Shown here one piece after another: positions 1-9,848 of a DNA stretch of 64,000 bases. The notes under the pieces are model-generated. The model made no database searches. It saw only the letters and a program-made list of their open reading frames with translations, and was not told the DNA's origin. The number at the start of each line of letters is the position of its first letter. Within the stretch, counting starts at the first letter, position 1. The stretch is from positions 558,001-622,000 of the forward strand of contig NZ_JADKSH010000002.1 of NCBI RefSeq assembly GCF_015350795.1, in the 5' to 3' direction. Position numbers and translations under genes: made by a program. The DNA is from Microbacterium sp. VKM Ac-2870. GTDB taxonomy: Bacteria > Actinomycetota > Actinomycetes > Actinomycetales > Microbacteriaceae.

Positions 1-302
1 GCGCCTTCGCGCCCGAACTGCTCGAGCACGACACCGAATCGGCCCTGCTCGGCGCCCTGCAGGAGTTCCCGCGTATCGTCGCGTACGCCGCCGAGGTGCG
101 CGAGCCCCACCGCGTCGCGCGCTACCTCGAAGAGCTCGCCAGCCTCTACCACCGCTGGTACGACAACTGCCGCGTCACCCCGCTGGGCGACGAACCGGTC
201 ACCGATCTGCACCGCACCCGCCTGTGGCTCAACGACGCCACCGGTCAGGTGCTGCGCAACGGACTCGATCTTCTCGGAGTGAGCGCCCCGGAGCGGATGT
301 GA
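1..302 (+). CDS. argS: Arginyl-tRNA synthetase, C-terminal fragment (5' end outside window)
   Basis: This is the last 99 codons of ArgS, read in frame from base 3 and ending at the TGA at 300-302. What is visible is the all-helical DALR anticodon-binding domain, with the typical stretch [19 protein letters not shown] followed by the conserved Arg-rich helix and the family ending [10 protein letters not shown]. The catalytic HIGH domain lies upstream of the window. ArgS charges tRNA-Arg in the cytosol. The next gene starts 1 nt after the stop, so the two are probably cotranscribed. An argS-lysA-hom neighbourhood is a common actinobacterial arrangement and supports the call. Confidence 0.95.
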   Translation, partial: AFAPELLEHDTESALLGALQEFPRIVAYAAEVREPHRVARYLEELASLYHRWYDNCRVTPLGDEPVTDLHRTRLWLNDATGQVLRNGLDLLGVSAPERM

Positions 303-303
303 C

Positions 304-1143
304 ATGAGCGACCAGCACCCCACCCCACCGCTTCCCGATTCGACGGCGAGCAGGGTGCTGTCGACGGATGCCGCGGCATCCGCCCCTCGCCGACGCTCCC
401 GTCGCTGGCCCTGGCTGATCGCGCTGCTCGCGGTGCTGGCGCTCGCTGTCGGCGCCTGGTTCGCGGGGGAGTACATCGCCCGCGGCATCGTGGAGCGCAG
501 CATCCGCGACCAGATCGTCTCGCGCCTCGACGTGCCCGCCGACCAGCACATCGACGTCGCGGTGCGCGGCCAGGTGCTGCCGCAGCTCATCTCCGGCCAC
601 CTCGACGACGTCACCGTATCGGCGAACGACGTGAGCTTCGGCCCGCTCAGCGGCGACGTCGAGGTGCACGCGGCGGGCATCCCCATTCGCGGAAACGCGC
701 CGCTGCAGAGTGCGTCGGCCACCGTGCGGCTCGACCAATCGCAGGTGCGTGCGCTCCTGTCGACCGTCGAGGGCTTTCCCGCCGACGCGGTGACCCTCGA
801 GGCCCCCGACGTCGTGATGTCTACGTCGCTGCAGCTGTTCGCCCTGTCGGTGCCGGTGGGCGTGAGCTTGACGCCGTCCGCCTCCGACGGCGACCTCGTG
901 CTCACGCCACGCACCCTGCGCGTGTCGGGTGCCGAGGTGTCGGCCGATGTGCTCGTCGATCAGTTCGGCGCCGTCGCCCGCACCGTCGTGCGTGACTGGA
1001 AGGTGTGCGTCGCGCAGTACTTCCCCGCAGGGCTCACCCTGTCGGGTGTGCGCGTCGACGGGCAGCAGGTCGTCGCGGACATCACGGTCAACCCTGCGAT
1101 CACGGTGGATGCCGCGTTGCAGCAGAAGGGGTCGTGCGCCTGA
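304..1143 (+). CDS. DUF2993 / LmeA-family membrane-anchored protein
   Basis: A 279-residue protein with a Pro/Ala-rich cytoplasmic start, an Arg cluster near residue 30, one hydrophobic membrane segment at about residues 35-55, and a periplasm-facing beta-rich remainder. The remainder matches the DUF2993 pattern (repeated 'V...G.V...L..G....V.V...' strands). The family includes LmeA of mycobacteria, a phospholipid-binding envelope protein linked to lipomannan maturation, so a role in cell-envelope lipid handling is inferred from the family only. The ATG lies 1 nt after the argS stop, suggesting translational coupling. A single Cys pair (near residue 238 and the C-terminus) is present. The exact substrate is unknown. 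Confidence 0.75.
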   Translation: MSDQHPTPPLPDSTASRVLSTDAAASAPRRRSRRWPWLIALLAVLALAVGAWFAGEYIARGIVERSIRDQIVSRLDVPADQHIDVAVRGQVLPQLISGHLDDVTVSANDVSFGPLSGDVEVHAAGIPIRGNAPLQSASATVRLDQSQVRALLSTVEGFPADAVTLEAPDVVMSTSLQLFALSVPVGVSLTPSASDGDLVLTPRTLRVSGAEVSADVLVDQFGAVARTVVRDWKVCVAQYFPAGLTLSGVRVDGQQVVADITVNPAITVDAALQQKGSCA

Positions 1144-1168
1144 GCGCGGGTGGCGGCTGAGGCGCGCG

Positions 1169-1194
1169 GCGTTTCGACTCGCTGCGCGCGCTCA
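1169..1194 (-). repeat. Copy 1 of a dispersed intergenic repeat
   Basis: Read on the minus strand, this 26-nt stretch begins TGAGCGCGCGCAG and ends GTCGAAACGC. It agrees at 23 of 26 positions with bases 12533-12558, another intergenic stretch 11 kb away in the opposite orientation. Both lie just downstream of a stop codon, outside genes. This looks like a short REP-like intergenic element. Confidence 0.5.
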
Positions 1195-1249
1195 CCGACC
1201 GGGGCGTGACCGGACCGTCACATGCACGGGGCGGTATGCGGGGGTGCCC

Positions 1250-1255
1250 TAGACT
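1250..1255 (+). promoter_or_regulatory. Putative -10 box of the lysA promoter
   Basis: TAGACT fits the actinobacterial TANNNT -10 pattern. It lies 62 nt before the chosen lysA start, so this transcript would have a structured 5' leader rather than being leaderless. No convincing -35 box is visible. Confidence 0.4.
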
Positions 1256-1267
1256 TCTATGACTGCC

Positions 1268-1293
1268 GGGCGTGCCGTGTCCGACGGCAGCCC
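1268..1293 (+). other. Stable hairpin in the lysA 5' leader
   Basis: GGGC-g-TGCCGT pairs with ACGGCA-GCCC: ten base pairs with one bulged G and a 5-nt loop. It sits between the putative -10 box and the lysA start, and no T-run follows, so it is not a terminator. It could affect lysA translation or mRNA stability. No known riboswitch consensus was recognised. Confidence 0.4.
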
Positions 1294-1317
1294 GACTCCA
1301 CACGATTGGTACCGCAC

Positions 1318-2751
1318 GTGTCCGCCTCCGACCGCCCGCTCGTGCCCGCGTGGCTCTCCGTCCCGGCCGACGCGAACGCTCTCGCCTCCGCCGTGTGGCC
1401 CGCCTCGGCATCCCGTGACGATGACGGCCGATTGCACGTCGGCGGAGTCGGCGTCGATGAGCTGCGTGCCCGTTTCGGCACGCCGCTGTACATCCTCGAC
1501 GAGGATGCCGTGCGTCTGCGTGCCCGCGAAGTGCGCGACGCTTTCGTGTCGGCCGCCGCGCGCCACGGCGTGCAGGCGCGGGTCTACTACGCCGGTAAGG
1601 CGTTCCTGTCGACCGAGGTCGTGCGCTGGGTGAGCGAAGAGGGCCTCGCGGTCGACGTCGCCACCGGCGGCGAGCTCGCCGTCGCGCTGGCCGCCGGAGC
1701 GAAACCTGCTCGCCTCGGCCTGCACGGCAACAACAAGTCGGTCGCCGAACTCGAACGCGCGGTCGAGATCGGCATCGGCTCGATCGTGATCGACTCCCGC
1801 GTCGAACTCGAACGCCTCGCCGCGATCGTCGAGCGCCGCGTCACCGAGGGGGCGCCGCCGCAAGCGGTGCTCGTGCGCGTCAACAGCGGCGTGCATGCCG
1901 AGACGCATGACTTCCTCGCCACGGCGCACGAAGACCAGAAGTTCGGCTTCGCCCTCGCCGACGCTCCTGCGGTCGTCGCGCGGATCCGCGAACTTCCGGG
2001 ACTGCAGTTCGTCGGCCTGCACTGCCACATCGGCTCGCAGATCTTCGGCACGCGCGGCTTCGAAGAGTCGGCCGCCCGCGTCGTCGATCTTCACGCCGAG
2101 CTTCGTGCCGGCGGTGAGATCCCCGTCCTCAACCTCGGCGGCGGCTTCGGCATCGCCTATACCTCCGTCGACCAGCCCACGCCGATCGCGCAGCTCGCCG
2201 ACGGCATCGTCGACGCCGTCGCCCGCGAGTGCGAGGTGCGCGGCATCCCGCTTCCGAACCTCGCGTTCGAGCCCGGTCGTACGATCGTCGGTCGCGCCGG
2301 GGTGACTTTGTATGAAGTGGGAACCGTCAAGCCCGTGCAGGTGAGCGACGATCTCCAGCGCCTCTACGTGAGCGTCGACGGCGGCATGAGCGACAACGCC
2401 CGCCCCGCGCTCTATGGTGCGCAGTATTCCGCCCGCGTCGTCTCACGCACCTCGGATGCCGCGCCCGCCTTGGCCCGCGTCGTCGGCCGCCACTGCGAGT
2501 CGGGCGACATCGTCGTCGACGCGGAGTATCTGCCTGGCGATGTCACCCCCGGCGACCTGCTCGCCGTCCCCGCCACGGGCGCCTACTGCTTCTCGCTGTC
2601 GAGCAACTACAACTACGTGCCGCGGCCGCCGGTGGTCGCCGTTCGGGCCGGCGAAGCGCGTGTGATCGTGCGCGGCGAGACCATCGACGACCTGCTGGCG
2701 CGCGATGCGGGCATCGCGGTCGGTATCCGATCCGGCGAGGAGAACGAATGA
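1318..2751 (+). CDS. lysA: Diaminopimelate decarboxylase
   Basis: A 477-residue PLP enzyme (fold type III) that decarboxylates meso-diaminopimelate to L-lysine. Visible features are the PLP lysine in VYYAGKAFLS (about K94), the GLHCHIGSQIF segment, EPGRTIV, the dimer-contributed CESGD motif, and the C-terminal YNYVPRPP stretch. The reading frame is open further upstream, but GTG at 1318 (VSASDRPLVPAWLS) gives the usual family N-terminus. No good Shine-Dalgarno sequence precedes it, so the start is the least certain part. The stop overlaps the hom start (ATGA), implying a lysA-hom-thr operon for the aspartate family. Confidence 0.95.
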   Translation: MSASDRPLVPAWLSVPADANALASAVWPASASRDDDGRLHVGGVGVDELRARFGTPLYILDEDAVRLRAREVRDAFVSAAARHGVQARVYYAGKAFLSTEVVRWVSEEGLAVDVATGGELAVALAAGAKPARLGLHGNNKSVAELERAVEIGIGSIVIDSRVELERLAAIVERRVTEGAPPQAVLVRVNSGVHAETHDFLATAHEDQKFGFALADAPAVVARIRELPGLQFVGLHCHIGSQIFGTRGFEESAARVVDLHAELRAGGEIPVLNLGGGFGIAYTSVDQPTPIAQLADGIVDAVARECEVRGIPLPNLAFEPGRTIVGRAGVTLYEVGTVKPVQVSDDLQRLYVSVDGGMSDNARPALYGAQYSARVVSRTSDAAPALARVVGRHCESGDIVVDAEYLPGDVTPGDLLAVPATGAYCFSLSSNYNYVPRPPVVAVRAGEARVIVRGETIDDLLARDAGIAVGIRSGEENE

Positions 2752-4076
2752 CCGAGTTTCGACGTCTGCGTGTGGCCCTGCTCGGAGCGGGCGCGGTGGG
2801 TTCGCAGGTGGCCGACCTGCTGCGCAGGCACGGCGACGAACTGGCCGACCGCGCCGGTGCCGCCCTCGACCTCGTGGGTATCGCGGTGCGCAATCCCGAT
2901 GCCCCGCGCGAGGCCGACCTTCCGCGCGAGCTGTTCACCACCGATTCCGAACAGCTGATCGTCGGTGCCGACATCGTCATCGAGCTGATGGGTGGCATCG
3001 AGCCCGCGCGTCGCGACATCCTGCTCGCCCTCTCGTCGGGCGCCGACGTCGTGACGGCCAACAAGGCCCTGCTCGCCACCCACGGCCCGGAGATCTTCGA
3101 CGCGGCCGATCAGGTCGGCGCCTCTGTCTACTACGAGGCCGCCGCCGCCGGTGCGATCCCCATCATCCGGCCGCTGCGCGACTCGCTCGCCGGCGACCGC
3201 GTGCAGCGCATCATGGGCATCGTCAACGGCACCACGAACTACATCCTCGACCGCATGGACACGGAGGGCAGCGAGTTCGCCGACGTGCTCGCCGACGCAC
3301 AGCGGCTCGGCTACGCCGAAGCCGATCCCACCGCCGACGTCGAAGGCTACGACGCCGCGCAGAAGGCGGCGATCCTCGCGTCGCTCGCGTTTCATACCGC
3401 GGTTCCGCTCGAGGCGGTGCACCGCGAGGGCATCAGCCGCATCGACACCCAGACGATGGATGCCGCCCGTCACGCCGGCTACGTCATCAAGCTGTTGGCC
3501 GTGTGCGAGCGTCTGATCGATGCCGAGAGCGATTCGCCCACGGGTGAGGCCATCTCGGTGCGCGTCTATCCCGCGCTGATCCCGCGCGAGCACCCGCTGG
3601 CGAGCGTCCACGGGGCCAACAACGCGGTATTCGTGCAGGCCGAAGCCGCCGGCAACCTGATGTTCTACGGCGCCGGTGCCGGTGGCGTGCAGACCGCATC
3701 CGCGGTGCTGGGCGACGTCGTCTCCGCCGCCCGCCGCCACATCGCCGGTGGCGTCGGCGTCGGCGAGTCGACGCGCGCGAACCTGCCGGTCGTCCCGATC
3801 GGTCGGGTGACGACGCGCTACCAGATCACCCTCGAGGTGTCCGACGAGCCGGGCGTGCTGGCGACGGTCGCCGGCATCCTGAGCGAGGGTCGCGTCTCGA
3901 TTGCCACCGTCGAACAGACCCTCGTCACCGACGATGAGAGCCGCCCGGCCGTGGCGCGCATCGTCATCGGCACCCACACGGCTCGTGAGCAGGACCTCAG
4001 TGACACCGTCGACCGTCTCGCCGCCAGCGGCGTGGTCGGCCGCGTCGTGTCGGTGCTGCGCGTCGAAGGCACTTGA
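2748..4076 (+). CDS. hom: Homoserine dehydrogenase
   Basis: 442 residues. It reduces aspartate semialdehyde to homoserine, the branch point to threonine and methionine. The N-terminal Rossmann motif is [15 protein letters not shown] (about residues 11-25), the catalytic region carries [10 protein letters not shown] (Lys near 106), and a central NGTTNYIL segment is present. A C-terminal ACT domain (about 355-430, [19 protein letters not shown]) is the expected site of threonine feedback inhibition in this family. The ATG overlaps the lysA TGA by 4 nt. thrC and thrB follow directly. Confidence 0.96.
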   Translation: MTEFRRLRVALLGAGAVGSQVADLLRRHGDELADRAGAALDLVGIAVRNPDAPREADLPRELFTTDSEQLIVGADIVIELMGGIEPARRDILLALSSGADVVTANKALLATHGPEIFDAADQVGASVYYEAAAAGAIPIIRPLRDSLAGDRVQRIMGIVNGTTNYILDRMDTEGSEFADVLADAQRLGYAEADPTADVEGYDAAQKAAILASLAFHTAVPLEAVHREGISRIDTQTMDAARHAGYVIKLLAVCERLIDAESDSPTGEAISVRVYPALIPREHPLASVHGANNAVFVQAEAAGNLMFYGAGAGGVQTASAVLGDVVSAARRHIAGGVGVGESTRANLPVVPIGRVTTRYQITLEVSDEPGVLATVAGILSEGRVSIATVEQTLVTDDESRPAVARIVIGTHTAREQDLSDTVDRLAASGVVGRVVSVLRVEGT

Positions 4077-4096
4077 ACCGCAAGAAGGAGAAGCAC

Positions 4097-5167
4097 ATGG
4101 CACACGTCTGGCAGGGAGTCCTGCGCGAATACGCCGATCGACTCGGCGTCACCGACGCCTCGACGATCGTGACGCTCGGCGAGGGCGGCACGCCGCTCAT
4201 TCCGGCCGCCGCGCTCTCGCAGCGCACGGGTGCCGACGTCTACATCAAGTTCGAGGGGATGAACCCGACGGGCTCGTTCAAAGACCGCGGCATGACCGTT
4301 GCGCTCTCGCGCGCGGTCGAGCACGGCGCCAAGGCCGTCATCTGCGCCTCGACCGGCAACACCTCGGCATCCGCCGCCGCCTACGCCGCACACGCCGGCA
4401 TCACGGCCGCGGTGCTCGTGCCCGAGGGCAAGATCGCGATGGGCAAACTCAGCCAGGCCGTCATCCACGGCGGTCGGCTCATCCAGGTGCGCGGGAACTT
4501 CGACGACTGCCTCGAGATCGCCCGCGAGCTGGCGGACCACTACCCGGTGCACCTCGTCAACTCCGTCAACCCCGACCGCATCGAGGGGCAGAAGACCGCG
4601 GCCTACGAGGTCGTTTCGCAGTTGGGCGACGCGCCCGACTTCCACCTCATCCCGGTGGGCAACGCGGGCAACTACACCGCGTACTCGCGTGGGTACCGCG
4701 AAGAAGTCGCTCGTGGCGCCTCGACGAAGGTGCCGCGCATGTTCGGTTTCCAGGCCGAAGGCTCCGCCCCGCTCGTGCGCGGCGAGGTGGTGCGCAGCCC
4801 CGAGACCATCGCCTCGGCGATCCGAATCGGCAACCCGGCTTCGTGGGAGCTCGCGCTCGAGGCGCGCGACGCGACTGACGGCTGGTTCGGCGCCATCGAC
4901 GACACCCGCATCCTCGCGGCGCAGAAGCTGCTGGCCAGCACCGCCGGCGTCTTCGTCGAGCCCGCCTCGGCGATCGGCGTGGCCGGCCTGCTCGACCGTG
5001 CCGAGGCCGGCGTGATCCCCACCGGAGCGAAGGTCGTCATCACGGTCACCGGCCACGGCCTCAAAGACCCGCAGTGGGCGTTGCGCAACGCCGACGGCAC
5101 CGCGGTCGAGCCGACGATCGTCGACGCGACCACCAGCGAGGTCGCGTCCGTTCTCGACCTGGCATGA
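4097..5167 (+). CDS. thrC: Threonine synthase
   Basis: 356 residues. This PLP enzyme converts O-phosphohomoserine to L-threonine. The cofactor lysine lies in [11 protein letters not shown] (K62) and the phosphate-binding loop in [16 protein letters not shown], with a later Gly/Asn-rich GNAGNYTAY. The start ATG at 4097 was preferred over an in-frame ATG at 4073 because AAGGAG is well placed before it and the [17 protein letters not shown]-terminus matches the short actinobacterial ThrC type. It lies between hom and thrB, and its stop overlaps the thrB ATG. Confidence 0.96.
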   Translation: MAHVWQGVLREYADRLGVTDASTIVTLGEGGTPLIPAAALSQRTGADVYIKFEGMNPTGSFKDRGMTVALSRAVEHGAKAVICASTGNTSASAAAYAAHAGITAAVLVPEGKIAMGKLSQAVIHGGRLIQVRGNFDDCLEIARELADHYPVHLVNSVNPDRIEGQKTAAYEVVSQLGDAPDFHLIPVGNAGNYTAYSRGYREEVARGASTKVPRMFGFQAEGSAPLVRGEVVRSPETIASAIRIGNPASWELALEARDATDGWFGAIDDTRILAAQKLLASTAGVFVEPASAIGVAGLLDRAEAGVIPTGAKVVITVTGHGLKDPQWALRNADGTAVEPTIVDATTSEVASVLDLA

Positions 5168-6105
5168 CCGTGGCAACCGCTGAGCGCACCGTCGCGGTGC
5201 GCGTGCCCGCGACCAGCGCCAATCTGGGTCCGGGCTTCGACACCCTCGGCCTCGCGCTGAGCTCCTACGACGACCTGCTCGTCACGGCGCTTCCCGAACC
5301 GGGGCTCGAGATCGTGGTGTCGGGCGAAGGTGCGGGCGAGGTGCCCACTGATGCGTCGCACCTCGTCGTGCGTGCGATGGCCTACGCGTTCGACGCGGCC
5401 GGGCGCCCGATGCCCGGCATCCGCCTGGTCGCGCACAACACGATCCCGCACGGGCGGGGCATGGGCTCGTCGGGCGCGGCGGTCGTCGCGGGACTGCTCG
5501 CGGCGAAGGGTCTGCTCGCCGGCGACGTGGAACTCACTTCCGACGTGCTGCTGCGGCTGGCGACCGAACTCGAAGGGCACCCCGACAACGTCGCTCCCGC
5601 CCTGTTCGGCGGCCTCACGATCGCGTGGATGGACGAGAACGGCCCGCAGCACAAGAAGCTCCTCGTGCACCGCGGCGTCGCTCCGGTCGTCTTCGTACCC
5701 GACTTCACGATGTCGACCTCGGTGGCGCGCGGACTGGCGCCCCTGCAGGTGCCCCGCGAGGATGCCGTGTTCAACGTCTCGCGCTCGGCGCTGCTCATCG
5801 CCGCCCTGACGCAGAGCCCCGAGTTGCTGATGGCGGCGACGGAAGACAAGCTGCACCAGTCCTACCGTGCGCAGGCGATGCCGGCGACCGACGCCCTGGT
5901 GCGCGAACTGCGCGCCCGCGGGTTCGCGGCGGTCGTCTCGGGGGCCGGGCCCAGCGTGCTCGTGCTCGCCGACGGCCCGGGACAGCGATTGGCGGCCGCC
6001 GAGGTCGCGGCATCCGTCTCGGACACCCCGTGGGAGCCGCGCATGCTCGCCGTCGACGTCAAGGGTGGTACAGTGAGGAACCATACGGAGGGTGCCACGG
6101 CGTGA
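5164..6105 (+). CDS. thrB: Homoserine kinase
   Basis: 313 residues, GHMP kinase family. It phosphorylates homoserine for ThrC. The N-terminal [19 protein letters not shown] and the ATP-binding [17 protein letters not shown] loop (near residues 95-112) are both canonical, and a C-terminal GAGPSVLVL motif completes the fold. The ATG overlaps the thrC stop (ATGA), so the order hom-thrC-thrB is one translationally coupled unit. The frame extends upstream of 5164, but that part only overlaps thrC out of frame. Confidence 0.96.
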   Translation: MTVATAERTVAVRVPATSANLGPGFDTLGLALSSYDDLLVTALPEPGLEIVVSGEGAGEVPTDASHLVVRAMAYAFDAAGRPMPGIRLVAHNTIPHGRGMGSSGAAVVAGLLAAKGLLAGDVELTSDVLLRLATELEGHPDNVAPALFGGLTIAWMDENGPQHKKLLVHRGVAPVVFVPDFTMSTSVARGLAPLQVPREDAVFNVSRSALLIAALTQSPELLMAATEDKLHQSYRAQAMPATDALVRELRARGFAAVVSGAGPSVLVLADGPGQRLAAAEVAASVSDTPWEPRMLAVDVKGGTVRNHTEGATA

Positions 6106-6149
6106 CCGTGAATCTGGCCTCCGTCGCAATTCTGCGAACCACCGCATAA
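6102..6149 (+). CDS. Possible 15-codon leader peptide ahead of rho
   Basis: GTG at 6102 overlaps the thrB stop in the GTGA configuration and opens a 15-residue frame ([15 protein letters not shown]) ending TAA at 6149, in the 164-nt gap before rho. The TAA stop is unusual for this GC-rich window. Translation would be coupled to thrB termination. rho genes elsewhere have leader ORFs, so a role in coupling translation to rho expression is possible. It may equally be chance, because the peptide has no recognisable domain. Confidence 0.25.
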   Translation: MTVNLASVAILRTTA

Positions 6150-6269
6150 ACCTCCCGTTGCTCCATCGCCCGTCCCCGCGGACGTGCGTGCGCAGACGGG
6201 AACGGTTGCGCCTGTCGTGGACGGCGCGATGCGGACGGTCCCCGTCCACATGCCTACGAAGGAGAACTC

Positions 6270-8306
6270 GTGGAGTCCCTCTCCGAGATCCAGACCGAGA
6301 ACACCGAGAACGTCGAGAACACGGACGCCGTGAGCGATGCCGCCGCGAGCGAGGTGATCGACATCCCGGCCGACGAGACCATCGTCGCCGATGAGACCGC
6401 CGACGCCGCGCCGGCCGAGGAGCCCGCGGAGCCCGAAGCGCCCGCTGCCGAGGTTGCTGCGGCCGATGCCGCCGCAGCCGTGCAGACCGAGGCACCCGAC
6501 GTCGAAGTGCCCACCGATGCTGCCGCGCCGGCCGCCGCCGGGAAGCCCGCCAAGGCGCCGCGCAAGCGCGCCCCGCGCCGCGCCAAGAGCACCGACGTAC
6601 CCGCGGTCGAAGCCGCCCCCGCCGAGACTCCCGTCGCCGACGCCGAGTCGGCCGACGCTGTGACCGAGCCGACCGCTGCCGAGGCTCCGGCCGCTGATGC
6701 CGCCGCCGCAGCTGCTGCCACCGCTGATGCATCGGCGGATGCCGCGCCGGCCGACGCCAGCGTTGCCGAGACCACCGAGCAGGCGCGCGACGGCGACGCC
6801 GCCTCGGCCGACGCCGCCGAGAACGCCGACGCCGCCGAGAATGCCGACGCCGCAGCCGAGGGCGAGACGCCCAGCCGCAGCCGCAGCCGCTCGCGCAGCC
6901 GCAGCCGCAACCGCGGCCAGCGGGGCGAGAACGCCACGGGTGGCCAGAACGGTCAGAGCACTCAGAACGCACAGAACAGCCCGGCACCCGCCGCGGCTGC
7001 CGAGGAGAGCGCTCCTGCCGACGGCGACGACGAGCAGGGCCAGGGTCGTGGACGCCAGCGCAACAAGCGCCGTGGCCCGGCGCAGAACGGCGACGAGTTC
7101 GACACCGAGATCGGTGAGGACGACGTCCTCATTCCGATCGCGGGCATCCTCGACGTGCTCGACAACTACGCGTTCGTGCGCACCACCGGCTACCTGCCCG
7201 GCGCCAGCGATGTCTACGTCTCGCTCGGCCAGGTCAAGAAGTACAACCTCCGCAAGGGCGACGCGGTCGTGGGCGCGATCAAGCAGCCGCGCGAGGGCGA
7301 GCAGTCCAGCCGCCAGAAGTACAACGCGCTGGTCAAGGTCGATGCCATCAACGGTCTGTCGGTCGACGACGCCGCCGAGCGCGTCGAGTTCGGCCAGCTC
7401 ACCCCGCTCTACCCTCAGGAGCGCCTGCGCCTGGAGACCGCGCCCGAGAAGCTCACGCAGCGCATCATCGACCTGGTCGCCCCGATCGGCAAGGGTCAGC
7501 GCGGCCTGATCGTCGCGCCGCCCAAGGCCGGCAAGACCATCGTGCTGCAGCAGATCGCCAACGCCATCGCGACGAACAACCCCGAAGTGCACCTCATGGT
7601 CGTGCTCGTGGACGAGCGTCCCGAAGAGGTCACCGACATGCAGCGCACGGTCAAGGGTGAGGTCATCGCCTCGACCTTCGACCGTCCCGCCGAAGACCAC
7701 ACCACGGTCGCCGAGCTCGCCATTGAGCGTGCGAAGCGTCTGGTCGAACTCGGTCGTGACGTCGTCGTGCTGCTCGACTCGATCACCCGCCTGGGCCGCG
7801 CGTACAACATCTCCGCTCCCACCAGCGGCCGTGTGCTCAGCGGTGGCGTCGATGCCTCGGCGCTCTACCCGCCCAAGCGCTTCTTCGGAGCGGCGCGCAA
7901 CATCGAGAACGGCGGATCGCTCACGATCCTCGCCACCGCACTCGTGGAGACCGGTTCCAAGATGGACGAGGTCATCTTCGAAGAGTTCAAGGGCACGGGC
8001 AACAGCGAGCTGCGTCTGTCGCGCCAGCTCGCCGACAAGCGCATCTTCCCGGCCGTCGACGTCAACGCGTCGTCCACCCGCCGCGAAGAGATGTTGCTGA
8101 ATCCCGACGAGGTCAAGATCACCTGGAAGCTGCGTCGTGCCCTCGCGGGCCTCGACCCGCAGCAGGCCCTGGAGGTCGTGCTCGGCAAGCTCAAGGAGAC
8201 GAGCTCGAACGTCGAGTTCCTCTACCAGATGCAGAACGTGCAGATGAAGTCCGCGCCCGCAGCCGGCGCGGGCCACAGCAACGGGCACGACAACAGCATC
8301 CGCTGA
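6270..8306 (+). CDS. rho: Transcription termination factor Rho with long low-complexity N-terminus
   Basis: 678 residues, against about 420 for E. coli Rho. The conserved core begins near residue 280 ([20 protein letters not shown], cold-shock RNA-binding domain) and contains Walker A PPKAGKT (about 417-423), [12 protein letters not shown], and Walker [17 protein letters not shown] near 497. The first 280 residues are Ala/Glu/Asp-rich, then basic ([18 protein letters not shown]), then Asn/Gln-rich. No Rho_N helical domain is visible. Rho is a hexameric RNA helicase that ends transcription. Start GTG follows AAGGAGAACTC. Its position after thrB and before prfA is typical for actinobacteria. 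Confidence 0.95.
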   Translation: MESLSEIQTENTENVENTDAVSDAAASEVIDIPADETIVADETADAAPAEEPAEPEAPAAEVAAADAAAAVQTEAPDVEVPTDAAAPAAAGKPAKAPRKRAPRRAKSTDVPAVEAAPAETPVADAESADAVTEPTAAEAPAADAAAAAAATADASADAAPADASVAETTEQARDGDAASADAAENADAAENADAAAEGETPSRSRSRSRSRSRNRGQRGENATGGQNGQSTQNAQNSPAPAAAAEESAPADGDDEQGQGRGRQRNKRRGPAQNGDEFDTEIGEDDVLIPIAGILDVLDNYAFVRTTGYLPGASDVYVSLGQVKKYNLRKGDAVVGAIKQPREGEQSSRQKYNALVKVDAINGLSVDDAAERVEFGQLTPLYPQERLRLETAPEKLTQRIIDLVAPIGKGQRGLIVAPPKAGKTIVLQQIANAIATNNPEVHLMVVLVDERPEEVTDMQRTVKGEVIASTFDRPAEDHTTVAELAIERAKRLVELGRDVVVLLDSITRLGRAYNISAPTSGRVLSGGVDASALYPPKRFFGAARNIENGGSLTILATALVETGSKMDEVIFEEFKGTGNSELRLSRQLADKRIFPAVDVNASSTRREEMLLNPDEVKITWKLRRALAGLDPQQALEVVLGKLKETSSNVEFLYQMQNVQMKSAPAAGAGHSNGHDNSIR

Positions 8307-8317
8307 GCGGGCTCGCC

Positions 8318-9394
8318 GTGTTCGAGTCCGTCCAGGCGCTGATCGACGAGCACCGCGCGGTGCAGGAGGAACTCTCCGACCCCGCGGTGCACGCCGATGC
8401 CGCGCGCGCCAAGCGCGTCAACCGGCGTTACGCCGAGCTGTCGAAGATCGTCGCCGCCCACGACGCCTGGCGCGCCGCCGGTGACGACCTCGACGCCGCG
8501 CGAGAACTGGCCCGCGAGGACGATGCCTTCGCTGAGGAGGTGCCGACGCTGGAGGAGCGTGCTGCGGCCGCTCAGGAAAAGCTCCGACGTCTGCTCATCC
8601 CGCGCGACCCCGACGATGCGCGCGACGTCATCCTCGAGGTCAAAGCGGGGGAGGGTGGCGCCGAGTCGGCGCTGTTCGCGGCGGACCTTCTGCGGATGTA
8701 TCTGCAATACGCGGCATCCATGGGGTGGAAGACCGAGATGCTCGAACGCAACGAGTCAGACCTGGGCGGCTACAAAGACGTGCAGGTGGCCATCAAAGGC
8801 AGCTCGACCGATCCGGCGCAGGGCGTGTGGGCCCACCTCAAGTACGAGGGCGGCGTGCACCGGGTGCAGCGGGTTCCCGCGACCGAGTCGCAGGGGCGCA
8901 TCCACACGTCCACCACCGGCGTGCTCGTCTTCCCCGAGGTCGACGAGCCCGAAGAGGTGCAGATCGACTCCAACGACTTGAAGATCGATGTCTTCCGTTC
9001 GTCCGGACCGGGCGGCCAGTCCGTCAACACGACCGACTCCGCCGTGCGCATCACGCACGTGCCGACCGGCATCGTGGTGTCGATGCAGAACGAGAAGAGC
9101 CAGCTGCAGAACCGTGAGGCCGGCATGCGCGTGCTGCGGGCACGTCTTCTGGCCAAGCAGCAGGAGGAACGGGATGCCGCGGCATCCGACGCTCGACGCT
9201 CGCAGATCCGCGGCATGGACCGCTCCGAACGCATCCGTACGTACAACTTCCCCGAGAACCGCATCGCCGATCACCGCACCGGCTACAAGGCGTACAACCT
9301 CGATCAGGTGATGGACGGGGCGCTGGGGCCGCTCATCGAATCGGCGATCGCCGCAGACGAAGAGGCCCAGCTGGCGGCGATCGGCGCCGACTGA
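8318..9394 (+). CDS. prfA: Peptide chain release factor 1
   Basis: 358 residues, normal length. It reads UAA/UAG stop codons and triggers peptide release. The GGQ motif ([16 protein letters not shown], about residue 231) is the catalytic tip. The PAT tripeptide in [14 protein letters not shown] identifies RF1 rather than RF2 (which has SPF). Start GTG lies 11 nt after the rho stop. In many actinobacteria rpmE lies between rho and prfA and prmC follows immediately; here neither holds, and the methyltransferase prmC sits 2.2 kb downstream behind a reversed cys pair. Confidence 0.96.
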   Translation: MFESVQALIDEHRAVQEELSDPAVHADAARAKRVNRRYAELSKIVAAHDAWRAAGDDLDAARELAREDDAFAEEVPTLEERAAAAQEKLRRLLIPRDPDDARDVILEVKAGEGGAESALFAADLLRMYLQYAASMGWKTEMLERNESDLGGYKDVQVAIKGSSTDPAQGVWAHLKYEGGVHRVQRVPATESQGRIHTSTTGVLVFPEVDEPEEVQIDSNDLKIDVFRSSGPGGQSVNTTDSAVRITHVPTGIVVSMQNEKSQLQNREAGMRVLRARLLAKQQEERDAAASDARRSQIRGMDRSERIRTYNFPENRIADHRTGYKAYNLDQVMDGALGPLIESAIAADEEAQLAAIGAD

Positions 9395-9424
9395 TCGCGC
9401 TCGCGACCCCGGCGGAGATGCCGC

Positions 9425-9430
9425 TACGCT
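9425..9430 (+). promoter_or_regulatory. -10 box of a leaderless promoter (TACGCT)
   Basis: TACGCT ends 6 nt before the ATG at 9437, and no Shine-Dalgarno sequence is present. The spacing implies transcription starting at or next to the start codon. Confidence 0.45.
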
Positions 9431-9436
9431 CGCGTC

Positions 9437-9841
9437 ATGATCACGTTCCTGCTGCGCGCCCTCGTCTTCCTCGGATCGGCCGCGGTCGGCCTGATCGTCG
9501 CCGACATCGCGCTGCCGGGATTCTCGATCGACTGGCGCAGCCCGATCGGGTTCATTCTGGCGATCGTCATCTTCGCCGTGCTGCAGAGCGTGCTGGCACC
9601 CTGGCTCGCCCGGGTCGCTCAGCGTAACGCGCCGGCCTTCCTCGGCGGCATCGGCATCGTCTCGACGTTCGTCGCGCTCGTGATCACGGCGCTCATCCCG
9701 GGCGCAGGGCTCTCCATCGGTGCTCCCTGGTGGACGTGGCTGGTGGCGCCGTTGATCGTCTGGCTCGTGACCGCGATCGCGGCGTTCTTCCTTCCTGCCG
9801 TGCTTCTGAAGAAGAAGGTCGACGGCCGCCGAGCGCAGTGA
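9437..9841 (+). CDS. Small four-helix membrane protein (phage-holin-like PF04020 type)
   Basis: 134 residues with four hydrophobic segments (about 4-25, 35-55, 66-88, 95-122) and a basic C-terminus (KKKVDGRR). The pattern resembles the holin-4 (PF04020) superfamily, which is widespread on bacterial chromosomes without any phage. No lysis gene or phage gene is nearby, so a real holin role is not supported. It ends 7 nt from the convergent cysE gene. The function is unknown, and the family name is only a similarity label. Confidence 0.6.
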   Translation: MITFLLRALVFLGSAAVGLIVADIALPGFSIDWRSPIGFILAIVIFAVLQSVLAPWLARVAQRNAPAFLGGIGIVSTFVALVITALIPGAGLSIGAPWWTWLVAPLIVWLVTAIAAFFLPAVLLKKKVDGRRAQ

Positions 9842-9848
9842 CGCTCAC

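Noticed and set aside
5862..8288. 808-codon open frame on the minus strand opposite rho
   Set aside because: It is a mirror of GC-rich codons (third positions fall out of phase), low-complexity Arg/Gly/Leu composition, no start signal and no family resemblance.
9437..9841. Prophage or lysis module suggested by the holin-like protein
   Set aside because: No phage structural, integrase or endolysin gene and no attachment repeats nearby; the family is common on chromosomes.
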